From positions 186,001-250,000 of the forward strand of contig NZ_JAJBZM010000002.1 in the NCBI RefSeq assembly GCF_020567375.1: a stretch of 64,000 nt of DNA. The letters are read 5' to 3'. The DNA comes from Janibacter melonis (GTDB lineage: Bacteria; Actinomycetota; Actinomycetes; Actinomycetales; Dermatophilaceae). The position numbers and the translations under genes are program-made. The notes beneath the pieces are model-generated. The model made no database searches. It worked only from the letters and a program-made list of their open reading frames with translations, and was not told the origin of the DNA. Positions 41,848-48,994 of the stretch are shown here, piece by piece; position 1 is the first letter of the stretch, and every line of letters begins with the position of its first letter.

Positions 41848-42561
41848 TCAGGCGGGCGGGGCGACGGTGACGTCCCCGCGCCCGGACCGCTCGAGCGCCT
41901 CGGCGACGAAGCCGCCGGCCTTGAGCTCCTCGACGACCCCGCTCAGCCAGTCGACAGTCTCGGGGCGGCGGCCCTTCGTCGTGCCGACCGCCTGCTGGAT
42001 CTGCATGAAGCGCTCGGGCACCAGACGCGTCTGCGGGTGCGCCTCGACGAAGGCGGTCAACGGCTGGCGGATGCCGGCGGCGACGTCGAGCTCCTCGTCG
42101 ACGAAGGCCTGCACGCCGTCCTCGCCGCGCACGAGCGTCGCGTGCTCGATCGTGCGGGTGAGGTAGAGGTCGTAGGCCGAGCCCTTCTTGACCCCGATGC
42201 GCACCCCGGGCCGGTCGACGTCCGCGGGGGTGGTGACGGGGGAGTCGACGGGGACGGCGAAGACCCCTTCGATGACGACGTAGGGCGCGGTGAAGGCGAC
42301 CTCGTCCGCCCGGGCGGGCTCGACGGCCATGAAGCAGATGTCGGCAGCGTCGCTCGTCAGCGCCTCGAAGGACTTGCGGGCGGCGTCGAAGCAGACCAGC
42401 TCGACGGGCAGGTCGAGACGGGCGCCGATCTCGCGGGCGATGTCGACGGTGACCCCGCTCGGGTCCGTCGCCGTGCCCTGCGCGAGCACCGGGTTGCCGA
42501 GGTTGATCGAGGCGCGCAGGACGCCGGTCGGTGCGAGGTCGCTGGCCACGTCGGAGGTCAT
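41848..42561 (-). CDS. Solute-binding protein family 3 domain without signal peptide
   Basis: A 237-residue protein with the type-3 periplasmic-binding fold: LRASINLGNPVLAQG, the pattern VTVDIAREIGARLDLPVELV, and FEALTSDAADICFMAVEPAR. There is no signal peptide or lipobox; the binding domain starts almost at residue 10, so it should stay in the cytoplasm. The ATG overlaps the TGA of the TetR-type gene upstream, so the two are co-translated. A cytosolic ligand sensor, or an enzyme of the cyclohexadienyl-dehydratase-like type, are possibilities; no permease or ATPase is nearby. Confidence 0.85.
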   Translation of the reverse strand: MTSDVASDLAPTGVLRASINLGNPVLAQGTATDPSGVTVDIAREIGARLDLPVELVCFDAARKSFEALTSDAADICFMAVEPARADEVAFTAPYVVIEGVFAVPVDSPVTTPADVDRPGVRIGVKKGSAYDLYLTRTIEHATLVRGEDGVQAFVDEELDVAAGIRQPLTAFVEAHPQTRLVPERFMQIQQAVGTTKGRRPETVDWLSGVVEELKAGGFVAEALERSGRGDVTVAPPA

Positions 42562-43136
42562 GGCGCGAGCGTAGCCAGGGTCAGCCGGGCCATCTCGTGC
42601 AGCGTGCGACCGAGCGCGCGCGCGTCGACCTCGCTCGTCGCGACGAGTGACTCGTAGCCCGCGACGAGCAGCTCGACGCGGCGCACCTGCTCCTCGAGGG
42701 CGACGGCGGTGCCGGCCCGCCCGGCCGCCCGCTCGGTCTCGAGCGCGGCGACGAGCCGTGCCCGGCGGCCGGTCTCCTCCGCCTCGAGCACCTCGGCCAG
42801 CCCGGGGACGTCCGCCAGGGTCGACACCTCGCGCACGAAGGCACGCACGACCGGGTCGGCGGCCTCGGCGACGACCTCGTCGAGGAACGCTCGCAGGTCC
42901 GGTGCGGCGGGCTGGTCCTCGCCCCGGTCGAGCAGGGCGAGCAGGAGGTCGGCCTTCGTCGGGAAGTAGTGGAAGAAAGTGCCGCTCGACACCCCCGCCC
43001 GCCGGCAAATCTCGCGGGTCGTGGCGTGCCGGTAGCCCCGGTCGCCGATCGTCGTCAGGCCGGCCCGCAGGATCGCCTCGCGCATCACCCCGGGGGCGCC
43101 TCGGGCTGTGCGAGGGGTGGGTCGGTCAGGGGTCAC
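42558..43136 (-). CDS. TetR/AcrR family transcriptional regulator
   Basis: A 192-residue TetR-type repressor. The helix-turn-helix is at about residues 18-65 (REAILRAGLTTIGDRGYRHA, TTREICRRAGVSSGTFFHYF and PTKADLLLALL), followed by a helical ligand domain. GTG at 43136 is favoured because TAGTGT lies seven bases upstream, inside a perfect 36-bp palindrome that is the obvious operator; ATG at 43085 would remove part of helix 1. It is divergent from the CPBP protease gene and co-translated with the solute-binding protein gene. Confidence 0.88.
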   Translation of the reverse strand: MTPDRPTPRTARGAPGVMREAILRAGLTTIGDRGYRHATTREICRRAGVSSGTFFHYFPTKADLLLALLDRGEDQPAAPDLRAFLDEVVAEAADPVVRAFVREVSTLADVPGLAEVLEAEETGRRARLVAALETERAAGRAGTAVALEEQVRRVELLVAGYESLVATSEVDARALGRTLHEMARLTLATLAP

Positions 43137-43142
43137 GAGACC

Positions 43143-43178
43143 CACACTAGAGCAGATGGCGTGATCTGCTCTAGTGTG
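43143..43178. promoter_or_regulatory. 36-bp perfect palindromic operator with symmetric -10 elements
   Basis: CACACTAGAGCAGAT at 43143-43157 and its exact reverse complement at 43164-43178 flank six bases (GGCGTG). Each arm contains TAGTGT, facing outward, so the dyad overlaps the predicted -10 elements of both divergent genes: TetR (start 43136, leaderless) and CPBP protease (start 43207). One bound TetR dimer or dimer pair would silence both. Confidence 0.85.
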
Positions 43179-43206
43179 TCGACTGCCGAGGACGAAGGGG
43201 GACGAC

Positions 43207-43878
43207 GTGACCACCACCCGTGCCGACCGGGCCACCCGCCCGGTGGTCTCCCTGCCCGTGCTCGTGGGCGGGCTGCTCCTCGCCTACCTGCCCACCTACC
43301 TGCCGGCTCTCGCCCGGGTCGTCGGTCTCGAGGTCCCCCTGCCCGGCCCCTCGCGGGTGCTCGCGTGGAACTGGCTCGCGGTCGCCGCCCTCCTGCTCTA
43401 CGTCGTGCGTGTCGAGCGTCTCGACCTCGCCTCCCTTCGCCTCGTGCGCCCCACCGAGCAGGACCTGTCGTGGGCGGGCTACCTCGGCGGCGCCGCCCTC
43501 GCGTGGCAGTGGGTCGCGTCGCTCCTGCTGCCCGCAGATCAGGCCGCGAGCGCCGAGGGCGAGCTCGTGCGGCTCGGCGTCGGGCTCTCCGTGGCCCTCG
43601 TCGTCACCGTGGCGATCACCGAGGAGGTGCTGTGGCGCGGCTACGTCGTCGAGCGGCTCGGCGCGCGGGTCGACCCGCGCCTGGCGGCGGCGGTCAGTCT
43701 CGCGGTCTTCGCCCTCCCGCACGTCGTCCACTTCGGCCCGACGTGGCTCGTCACGGGCCTGCCCGGCGCCGCGGCCCTGTACGCCCTCCTGCTGTGGCGG
43801 CGCACGCTGTGGGCGTGCGTGCTGTGTCATGCGGTCCTCGACGTCCCGGTCGTCGTGCTCGCCGTCGCCCAGGCCTGA
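43207..43878 (+). CDS. CPBP family intramembrane glutamic endopeptidase
   Basis: A 223-residue membrane protease of the CPBP/Abi (Rce1-like) family with six or seven helices. Conserved motifs are EEVLWRG (Glu139, Glu140, Arg144), FALPHVVHF and CHAVLDV, containing the catalytic glutamate and two histidines. GTG was chosen because GAAGGGGG precedes it and it leaves a short cytoplasmic N-terminus. It is divergent from the TetR gene and shares its palindromic operator, so it is probably induced by the ligand of the TetR protein. Substrate unknown. Confidence 0.9.
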   Translation: MTTTRADRATRPVVSLPVLVGGLLLAYLPTYLPALARVVGLEVPLPGPSRVLAWNWLAVAALLLYVVRVERLDLASLRLVRPTEQDLSWAGYLGGAALAWQWVASLLLPADQAASAEGELVRLGVGLSVALVVTVAITEEVLWRGYVVERLGARVDPRLAAAVSLAVFALPHVVHFGPTWLVTGLPGAAALYALLLWRRTLWACVLCHAVLDVPVVVLAVAQA

Positions 43879-43894
43879 GACCAGGCGAAGGGGG

Positions 43895-44371
43895 TCAGCG
43901 CAGGGTGGTCGTCATGAAGACGCTGTGCGGGTCCTCGACGTAGGAGGCGAAGGGGGCGCACTCGACGAACCCGGCCCGGCGGTAGAGCGCCCGGGCCGGC
44001 GCGAAGAAGTCGGCGCTGCCCGTCTCGAGCGAGACCCGCCCGACCCCGCGCTCCCGTGCGTCGTCGAGCGCGTGCCCGAGAAGGAGGCGGCCGATCCCTG
44101 ACCCGCGGCGGTGCGGGGCGGTGCGCATGCTCTTCAGCTCGTCGTGCCCGAGGGCGAGCTCGGCGAGGGCGATCGTGCCGACGACGTCGCCGCCGTCCTG
44201 CGCGACCCACATGCGCACCCCGGGTCCGCGCAGCCCGTCGACGTCGAGGGCGTGCCGGCTCTCGGGCGGCGCGGTCGGGGCGAGGTCGTCGAGGTGCTCC
44301 TGGAGGAAGGTGAGCAGGCGGACGTCGTCGAGGTCGGCGCGGGTGATGACGGGCACGGGACCATCCAACAC
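43895..44371 (-). CDS. GNAT family N-acetyltransferase
   Basis: A 158-residue GNAT acetyltransferase. The acetyl-CoA-binding motif A reads KSMRTAPHRRGSGIGRLLLG and motif B region YRRAGFVECAPFASY follows, typical of the YsnE/small-molecule or protein-acetylating group. The GTG start gives a conventional N-terminus (PVITRADLDDV). It is convergent with the CPBP gene. The acceptor substrate cannot be predicted. Confidence 0.87.
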   Translation of the reverse strand: MLDGPVPVITRADLDDVRLLTFLQEHLDDLAPTAPPESRHALDVDGLRGPGVRMWVAQDGGDVVGTIALAELALGHDELKSMRTAPHRRGSGIGRLLLGHALDDARERGVGRVSLETGSADFFAPARALYRRAGFVECAPFASYVEDPHSVFMTTTLR

Positions 44372-44430
44372 GGGCGGGCGGTCCGACCCGAGGTCGACCT
44401 GGACCGACGGGCAGAGGCCACCACCCGTCG

Positions 44431-44436
44431 TAGGGT
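44431..44436 (+). promoter_or_regulatory. Leaderless -10 element of alpha/beta hydrolase gene
   Basis: TAGGGT lies six bases before the ATG at 44443, with no ribosome-binding site between them. Confidence 0.55.
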
Positions 44437-44442
44437 CGCGAG

Positions 44443-45132
44443 ATGGCGCACAGGAGCGAGTACCGCGTCGGCGAGGTCGAGATCTCTGTGGTGCGCCGAG
44501 GAGAGCCCGGCGACCTCCCTTCGCTCGTCCTGCTGCCCGGCACCGGGCTCACGGCGCAGGACTGGGGCGTCGTGGCCGATGACCTCGCCGGCGACCGGGT
44601 CGTCCACGCGGTCGACCTGCGCGGCCACGGTCGCAGCAGCTGGCCCGGCCGCTACTCGGTCGACCTCATGGCGCAGGACGTGCGCAGGCTCCTGCCCGCT
44701 CTCGGTGCGCCCGTCGACCTCGTCGGGCACTCGCTCGGGGGCCTCGTCGCCTGCCGGGTCGCTGCCGGCGACCCCGCCCTCGTGCGCCGGCTCGTCCTCG
44801 AGGACGTCGGTCTGCTGCGACCCCGCGAGCCGGCGACCCCGCAGCGCCCGGAGGGTGAGCTGGACCTCGACTGGCGGGTCGTCGAGCAAGTCCGCCCTGA
44901 GATCGACTCGCCCGCCGCGCACTGGCCGGCCACCGTCGCCGCGATCACCGCGCCGACTCTCGTCGTCGCGGGCGGCGCGACGAGCTTCGTCCCCCAGGAC
45001 AGCATCATCGATCTCGTCGAGCTGCTGTCCGACGGCCGGGTCATGACGATCGACGCCGGTCACGAGGTCCACGCCGCCCGGCCCGCCGACTTCGTGAGCA
45101 CGCTCCGCGCCTTCCTCGCGGGTCTAGCCTGA
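44443..45132 (+). CDS. Alpha/beta fold hydrolase
   Basis: A 229-residue alpha/beta hydrolase. The oxyanion segment LLPGTGLTAQDWGVVADDLA is followed by the nucleophile elbow GHSLGG with Ser97; the acid is likely in the VVAGGATSFVPQDS region and the histidine in DAGHEVHAARPADF. The cap is short, as in many small esterases and lactonases. TAGGGT just upstream suggests a leaderless transcript. The final codons contain the TAGCCT hexamer of the next gene. Confidence 0.88.
   Translation: MAHRSEYRVGEVEISVVRRGEPGDLPSLVLLPGTGLTAQDWGVVADDLAGDRVVHAVDLRGHGRSSWPGRYSVDLMAQDVRRLLPALGAPVDLVGHSLGGLVACRVAAGDPALVRRLVLEDVGLLRPREPATPQRPEGELDLDWRVVEQVRPEIDSPAAHWPATVAAITAPTLVVAGGATSFVPQDSIIDLVELLSDGRVMTIDAGHEVHAARPADFVSTLRAFLAGLA
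45125..45130 (+). promoter_or_regulatory. Leaderless -10 element inside the end of the hydrolase gene
   Basis: TAGCCT lies seven bases before the ATG at 45138 and overlaps the last codons and stop of the upstream hydrolase gene. Confidence 0.45.
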
Positions 45133-45137
45133 CCTGC

Positions 45138-45638
45138 ATGAGCTACGTCGTCGACTTCTCGGACGTCTCCACGGTCGGCCTGGAGTCCTCGCCGGTCGCC
45201 GACGCTCTCGCCGGGCTGAGGGCCAACGAGGCCCGGTACTTCTCGACGAAGTTCGGCCACACCTTCGTCACCGTGCCCGCCGCGCAGGCCCCGGAGGTCC
45301 TCGCCTGGGTCACCGAGCTGCTCGCACTGCGCGACGTCGTCGTCTCCTCGCCCGCCCTCGAGGTGAGCGACCTCGAGGTCGAGGGCATCCGCTGGGCTCA
45401 CGTCTTCTACGAGAGCGGGCTCGCGGTGAACGCCCTGTGGACGCTGGCCGGGGGCGGCAAGCGCGCCGTCGGCCTCAAGCTCTCCGACGGGATGGAGGTG
45501 CCGGATGAGCTCGGCGCCTTCAAGTTCGCCCGTCAGCGCTCGAAGCTCGCCGGCACGATCCGCGGCTCGTACTTCGTCGTCAAGGGCGAGCACCCGCCGC
45601 CCCCGCTGGGCGCCTGGACGCACCCGCCGATGACGTAG
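45138..45638 (+). CDS. Protein of unknown function (166 residues)
   Basis: Not recognised. The 166-residue protein is soluble, mixed alpha/beta, without signal peptide or membrane segment. Segments that could serve as family markers are RYFSTKFGHTFVTVPAAQA, EGIRWAHVFYESGLAVNALW and GSYFVVKGEHPPPPLGAW; the tail is proline-rich. Codon use matches the neighbours, and it begins five bases after the hydrolase stop. The end is four bases from the stop of the convergent pdxH gene. Confidence 0.75.
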   Translation: MSYVVDFSDVSTVGLESSPVADALAGLRANEARYFSTKFGHTFVTVPAAQAPEVLAWVTELLALRDVVVSSPALEVSDLEVEGIRWAHVFYESGLAVNALWTLAGGGKRAVGLKLSDGMEVPDELGAFKFARQRSKLAGTIRGSYFVVKGEHPPPPLGAWTHPPMT

Positions 45639-45642
45639 ACGG

Positions 45643-46323
45643 TCACGGCTGGCGGCGGTGCAGCCGCCAGGCCGCGGCGTCGTCGAGCGAGCCCTCGGCG
45701 ACACGGGTGAGGACGAGGCGGTCGTGCAGCCGGTCTCGGCGCCCGCCCCACAGCTCGACCTCGTCGCACCGGATGCGGTACCCGCCCCAGAAGTCCGGGA
45801 CCGGCACGTCGTCGCGGCTGCCCGTGTCGGGCCACCGTGCCGCCGCCTCGTCGTAGGCGCGCTGCAGCTCGGCGCGCGAGGCGGCGGGCTGCGACTGGTG
45901 CGAGGCCCACGCGGAGATGCGCGACCCCCAGGGGCGGCTGGTGAAGTAGTCCTCGACGAGGTCGCGCTCGAGCAGCTCGGCCCGGCCGCGGAAGCGGATC
46001 GCGCGGAACATCGCCGGCCAGACGAGGGAGGCGGCGACCTGCGGGTTGGCGGCGAGGTGCACCCCCTTCGTCGACGTCGTCCCGGTGTAGAAGCCCGGTC
46101 CGCGCTCGTCGAGGACGCGCATGAGCACGGTGCGCACGTCGGGCATGCCGTCGGCGTCGACCGTCGCGACGGACAGCGCGTGCGGCTCGGGGACGTCGGG
46201 CTGGGCCCGAGAGCGCTCGACGGCCTCGTCGACCCAGCGGCGCACCTGCTGCAACGGGGTCGGGGCGAGCTCGTCCTCGCTGATGCCGGTGCCGGTGTAG
46301 TCGGTGCGCGTGACGTCGTCCAC
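45643..46323 (-). CDS. pdxH: Pyridoxamine 5'-phosphate oxidase
   Basis: FMN-dependent oxidase of 226 residues that makes pyridoxal 5'-phosphate from pyridoxine or pyridoxamine phosphate in the cytosol. Family segments are present: PHALSVATVDADGMPDVRTV, VLMRVLDERGPGFYTG, SRISAWASHQSQ and the C-terminal RLHDRLVLTRVAEG with RLHRRQP at the end. The GTG start is six bases after a TAGGGT hexamer, so the mRNA is probably leaderless. Confidence 0.94.
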   Translation of the reverse strand: MDDVTRTDYTGTGISEDELAPTPLQQVRRWVDEAVERSRAQPDVPEPHALSVATVDADGMPDVRTVLMRVLDERGPGFYTGTTSTKGVHLAANPQVAASLVWPAMFRAIRFRGRAELLERDLVEDYFTSRPWGSRISAWASHQSQPAASRAELQRAYDEAAARWPDTGSRDDVPVPDFWGGYRIRCDEVELWGGRRDRLHDRLVLTRVAEGSLDDAAAWRLHRRQP

Positions 46324-46329
46324 CCGCCG

Positions 46330-46335
46330 ACCCTA
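46330..46335 (-). promoter_or_regulatory. Leaderless -10 element of pdxH
   Basis: TAGGGT read on the minus strand ends six bases before the GTG at 46323. Confidence 0.55.
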
Positions 46336-46409
46336 TGCCGCGGGTGGGGCGCCGCGGGGTGACCGCGCGTCGGACTGCACCTGGACCTCACGGAGCGCTG
46401 GTAGCCCCG

Positions 46410-46478
46410 GCATCTCGTCCCCGTCGTCGCGAGGCGCCGTCCGACACGCAGGTCGGGACGGCGACCGCGCCGAGATGC
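46410..46478. other. Nested two-stem intergenic element
   Basis: Outer arms GCATCTCG (46410-46417) and CGAGATGC (46471-46478) enclose an inner hairpin: CGCCGTCC and GAC (46435-46445) pair with GTC and GGACGGCG (46452-46463) around a six-base loop, with one bulged G. It lies in the 195-base gap between the stop of the Asp23-like gene at 46519 and the start of pdxH at 46323. It could terminate the stress operon or be a structured RNA; no U-tract is visible on either strand. Confidence 0.5.
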
Positions 46479-46518
46479 GGGTGCTGCACGCGGCCGCAGA
46501 GCTGCCGCCGGGCAGGGC

Positions 46519-47043
46519 TCAGCCCGCCTCGTCCCCCGGGTCGACGACGTGGGGGTCGCCGATCGTCACGTCCTCGACGTGCACGTGGTGCACGACGACG
46601 GGCACGTCACCGGCGCCGAGCAGCCGCTCGAGCGAGCCCGCCATGACCACCCGTGCCTCGTCCGCGAGGTCGACGAGGGACGAGCCGTACTGGACGAGCA
46701 GGTCGAGGCGCACCGCCGCGAGGTAGCCGTCGGGGGAGATGTCGTAGTCGATCTGCTGCACGGCGGCGCCGGCGAGCGCGGTGTCGACGTCGGCGCGCAT
46801 CGTCGCGGTGATGGCGGTCGTCGAGACCTGCAGCTCGTCGTCGTGGCGCGAGCGTGCCAGGCGCGCGCGCCGGGGGGCTGCCATGGCCCGGCGGAGGACG
46901 GCATCGGCGATCTCAACCGCCCGGCGCGGTGGCGGGGCGGAGCGCAGCTGCTCGGTGGCCCGGCGCAGGTCCTCGGCGCCGAGCTGGGCGGCCCGCTCGG
47001 CGGCCTCGTCGGGTGCCCCGTCGTCGGGGTGCGGGAGGGTCAT
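46519..47043 (-). CDS. Asp23/Gls24-like protein encoded with sigma factor
   Basis: A 174-residue protein with a hydrophilic N-terminal half and a C-terminal Asp23/Gls24-like region (QVSTTAITATMRADVDTALA to VRLDLLVQYGSSLVDLADEA and HHVHVEDVTIGDP). The ATG overlaps the TGA of the sigma factor gene, so synthesis is coupled to it. A protein translated with a sigma factor is a candidate regulator of it, but no zinc-finger anti-sigma motif or membrane helix is present. It may equally be another envelope-stress structural protein. Confidence 0.72.
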   Translation of the reverse strand: MTLPHPDDGAPDEAAERAAQLGAEDLRRATEQLRSAPPPRRAVEIADAVLRRAMAAPRRARLARSRHDDELQVSTTAITATMRADVDTALAGAAVQQIDYDISPDGYLAAVRLDLLVQYGSSLVDLADEARVVMAGSLERLLGAGDVPVVVHHVHVEDVTIGDPHVVDPGDEAG

Positions 47044-47630
47044 CTCCACTGCTCCATCCTGATCGCGAGGGTGCGCCGGGCTCGGTGCAGCTGACCGCGC
47101 ACGGACCCGGGTGTCGTGTCGAGGACCTGGGCGATCTCGTCGTACGACAGGCCCTCAAGCTCGTACAGCTGCCAGCTGGCTCGCTGCCTCCACGGTAGTT
47201 CGCCCAGCGCGACGGTCAACGTCTGCCACAGCTCGCCGGCCATCGCGGAGCGCTCCGGGTCGCCCTGCGCCGAGGGCTCGCCGTCGATCCCACGACGCCG
47301 CTGGGCGAGGGGCTCGAGGATCTCGTCGTCGACGGCGAGGGGACGTCTCCGGCGTCGTGCGTCGTACGCCTGCCGGGTGACGACCGAGAAGAGCCAGGTC
47401 TGCACCGCGGAGTCGCCCCGGAAGTCCGGCAGCGCGCGCCACACCTTGATCCACGCCTCCTGGGCGACGTCCTCGGCGAGCTGCTCGTCGTGGTCGAGCA
47501 TCCGCAGCGCGAAGCGGTAGGTCCGCACGAAGTGCCGGGCGAAGAGCTCCTCGAAGGCCGCTCTGTCCCCGAGGCCAGCCCGCCGGGCGAGCGCGCGGTC
47601 GGTGCTCGCCGCGGTGTCGGGGGTGGTCAC
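47040..47630 (-). CDS. RNA polymerase sigma factor, sigma-70 family (ECF type)
   Basis: A 196-residue sigma factor with region 2 (FEELFARHFVRTYRFALRML, DVAQEAWIKVWRALPDFRGD and TWLFSVVTRQAYD) and region 4 (ALGELPWRQRASWQLYELEG, LSYDEIAQVLDTTPGSVRGQ). It lacks regions 1 and 3, as in ECF sigma factors. The GTG start is divergent from the Asp23 operon at 47769, which it may transcribe. It is co-translated with the Asp23-like gene through an ATGA overlap. A CRP/GlxR-type site lies 47 bases upstream of the GTG. Confidence 0.9.
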   Translation of the reverse strand: MTTPDTAASTDRALARRAGLGDRAAFEELFARHFVRTYRFALRMLDHDEQLAEDVAQEAWIKVWRALPDFRGDSAVQTWLFSVVTRQAYDARRRRRPLAVDDEILEPLAQRRRGIDGEPSAQGDPERSAMAGELWQTLTVALGELPWRQRASWQLYELEGLSYDEIAQVLDTTPGSVRGQLHRARRTLAIRMEQWR

Positions 47631-47674
47631 GGGCTCAACGTCCCGCGCCGGCGAGCGGGGGCCGTGCAGGCGCG

Positions 47675-47708
47675 GATGTGATGCGCGTCACATCGGCGCG
47701 ATATCGCG
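47675..47708. promoter_or_regulatory. CRP/GlxR-type site and adjacent palindrome between sigma and Asp23 genes
   Basis: TGTGATGCGCGTCACA at 47677-47692 fits the 16-base TGTGA-N6-TCACA pattern bound by CRP/GlxR-type cAMP receptor proteins; the arms extend to GATGTGA/TCACATC. Two bases further the perfect palindrome CGCGATATCGCG spans 47697-47708. Both lie in the 138-base region between the divergent sigma and Asp23 genes. Confidence 0.65.
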
Positions 47709-47768
47709 TGAGGATCGGCGTGCTCGACCCGTCCAACTCTCACGAACGCATCACCGAGTTACGAACGG

Positions 47769-48233
47769 ATGGGACAGATGACCGACACGACCACGACCAG
47801 CAAGAGCGTCGCCACGAGCGAGACGTCCAGCGCCCTCGTCAGCGAGCAGGGCCGCACGACGATCGCCGACACCGTGGTGTCGAAGATCGCCGGTATCGCC
47901 GCCCGTGAGGTGGCCGGGGTCTACGACCTCGGTGGGAGCACCGCCCGCGCCGTCGGCGCGCTGCGCGAGCGCATCCCCGGCAGCAGCACCAACCACGGCC
48001 AGGGCGTCACGGTCGAGGTCGGCGAGCGCCAGGCCGCCGTCGACATCCAGCTCATCGCCGAGTACGGCGTCTCGATCGCCGACCTCGCGACTGGGATCCG
48101 GCGCAACGTCGTCGACTCGATCGAGCGGATGACCGGTCTCGAGGTGACCGAGGTCAACGTCGAGGTCCAGGACGTCCACCTCGAGTCGGAGTCGGCCGAG
48201 CCGGCCGCCGACGAGGAGCCGCGAGTCCGGTGA
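47769..48233 (+). CDS. Asp23/Gls24 family envelope stress response protein
   Basis: A 154-residue Asp23 protein, normally abundant under alkaline or envelope stress and attached to the membrane by a partner anchor. The family core is clear: GRTTIADTVVSKIAGIAARE, VAGVYDLGG, GERQAAVDIQLIAEYGVSIA and LEVTEVNVEVQDVHLE. The ATG at 47778 (MTDTTTT) is an alternative start. It opens an eight-gene operon of Asp23-like, small membrane and CsbD proteins; the next GTG overlaps its stop. Confidence 0.93.
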   Translation: MGQMTDTTTTSKSVATSETSSALVSEQGRTTIADTVVSKIAGIAAREVAGVYDLGGSTARAVGALRERIPGSSTNHGQGVTVEVGERQAAVDIQLIAEYGVSIADLATGIRRNVVDSIERMTGLEVTEVNVEVQDVHLESESAEPAADEEPRVR

Positions 48234-48541
48234 CCGCACCGGCGGAGTCGGCGGCAGACCGGGTGGCCGCTGCGGTCCTCGCGGTCCCGGGGGTCACCGG
48301 TCTGCACGCCGGCTCGTGGGGCGAGGTGGGCACCTACCTGCCCGGCCGCCGCGTCGACGGCGTGCGCCTGCGTGACGACAGCACGGACGTGCACATCACC
48401 GTCGCCATGGGCAGCGTCGTCGCCGACGTGGCCCGGGCCGTGCGAGCGGCCGTCGCCGATCTCGTCACGACACCGGTCGCCGTGGTCGTCGAGGACGTCA
48501 CCTCGCCGACCCGGGACCCCGGGGGGAGCGTCGGGCCGTGA
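48230..48541 (+). CDS. Short Asp23-like protein
   Basis: A 103-residue protein with a shortened Asp23 pattern: ADRVAAAVLAVPGVTGLHAG at the N-terminus and VAMGSVVADVARAVRAAVAD in the middle, ending in VVVEDVTSP. It overlaps the Asp23 gene before it and the small gene after it by four bases each. Length and motif order suggest it is a divergent paralogue that can assemble with the main Asp23 protein. Confidence 0.72.
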   Translation: MTAPAESAADRVAAAVLAVPGVTGLHAGSWGEVGTYLPGRRVDGVRLRDDSTDVHITVAMGSVVADVARAVRAAVADLVTTPVAVVVEDVTSPTRDPGGSVGP

Positions 48542-48777
48542 GCCCGGCGAAGGGGGCGCAGTGGCGGCGCGACCGACGCGCCGCCCTGCGTGCCCACCAC
48601 CCCGACCTCGGGGGTGACGCGGACTCCCTTCGCGCCGCCCTCGCCGAGGTCGACCGCCGGCACACCCCGGCACCCGCGCCACGCAGCCGCCGGCGTCGGG
48701 CCCGGCTGCTCGTGCGGGCCCTGCGCGGACGACTCCCGCGCGGCTGGCCCGGAGCCCGTCGCTACCTCGACCTCTGA
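48538..48777 (+). CDS. Small basic protein with J-domain-like HPD motif
   Basis: A 79-residue protein. RRAALRAHHPDLGGDADSLR followed by AALAEVDRRH resembles helices II and III of a J domain around the invariant HPD; helix I is missing. The second half is strongly arginine-rich. If it folds, it could stimulate a DnaK-type chaperone or be a remnant. It overlaps the preceding gene by four bases, and the next gene begins 37 bases downstream. Confidence 0.6.
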   Translation: MSPAKGAQWRRDRRAALRAHHPDLGGDADSLRAALAEVDRRHTPAPAPRSRRRRARLLVRALRGRLPRGWPGARRYLDL

Positions 48778-48814
48778 CCGCACCTCTGACCAGCACGAAG
48801 AGCAGGAGCTCACC

Positions 48815-48994
48815 ATGACCACCTCCACCGTCGGTCTCATCGCCGGACTGCTGCTGGCGATCGCCTTCGCCGCGGGCGGCCTCGTCGGCCTGCTCGTCGC
48901 CGTCATCCTCGGTGCCGCGGGCTATCTCGTCGGCGGTCACGTCGACGGCGAGATCGATCTCGCCGCGCTGCGAGGCCGTCGTGGCCGCGGCTGA
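48815..48994 (+). CDS. Small membrane protein (DUF2273-like) of Asp23 operon
   Basis: A 59-residue protein that is almost one hydrophobic hairpin: TVGLIAGLLLAIAFAAGGLV and GLLVAVILGAAGYLVGGHV, followed by a short basic tail. DUF2273-type proteins in this position are thought to help anchor Asp23 to the membrane. GCAGGAG precedes the ATG by nine bases. The next gene starts inside its last codons. Confidence 0.75.
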   Translation: MTTSTVGLIAGLLLAIAFAAGGLVGLLVAVILGAAGYLVGGHVDGEIDLAALRGRRGRG

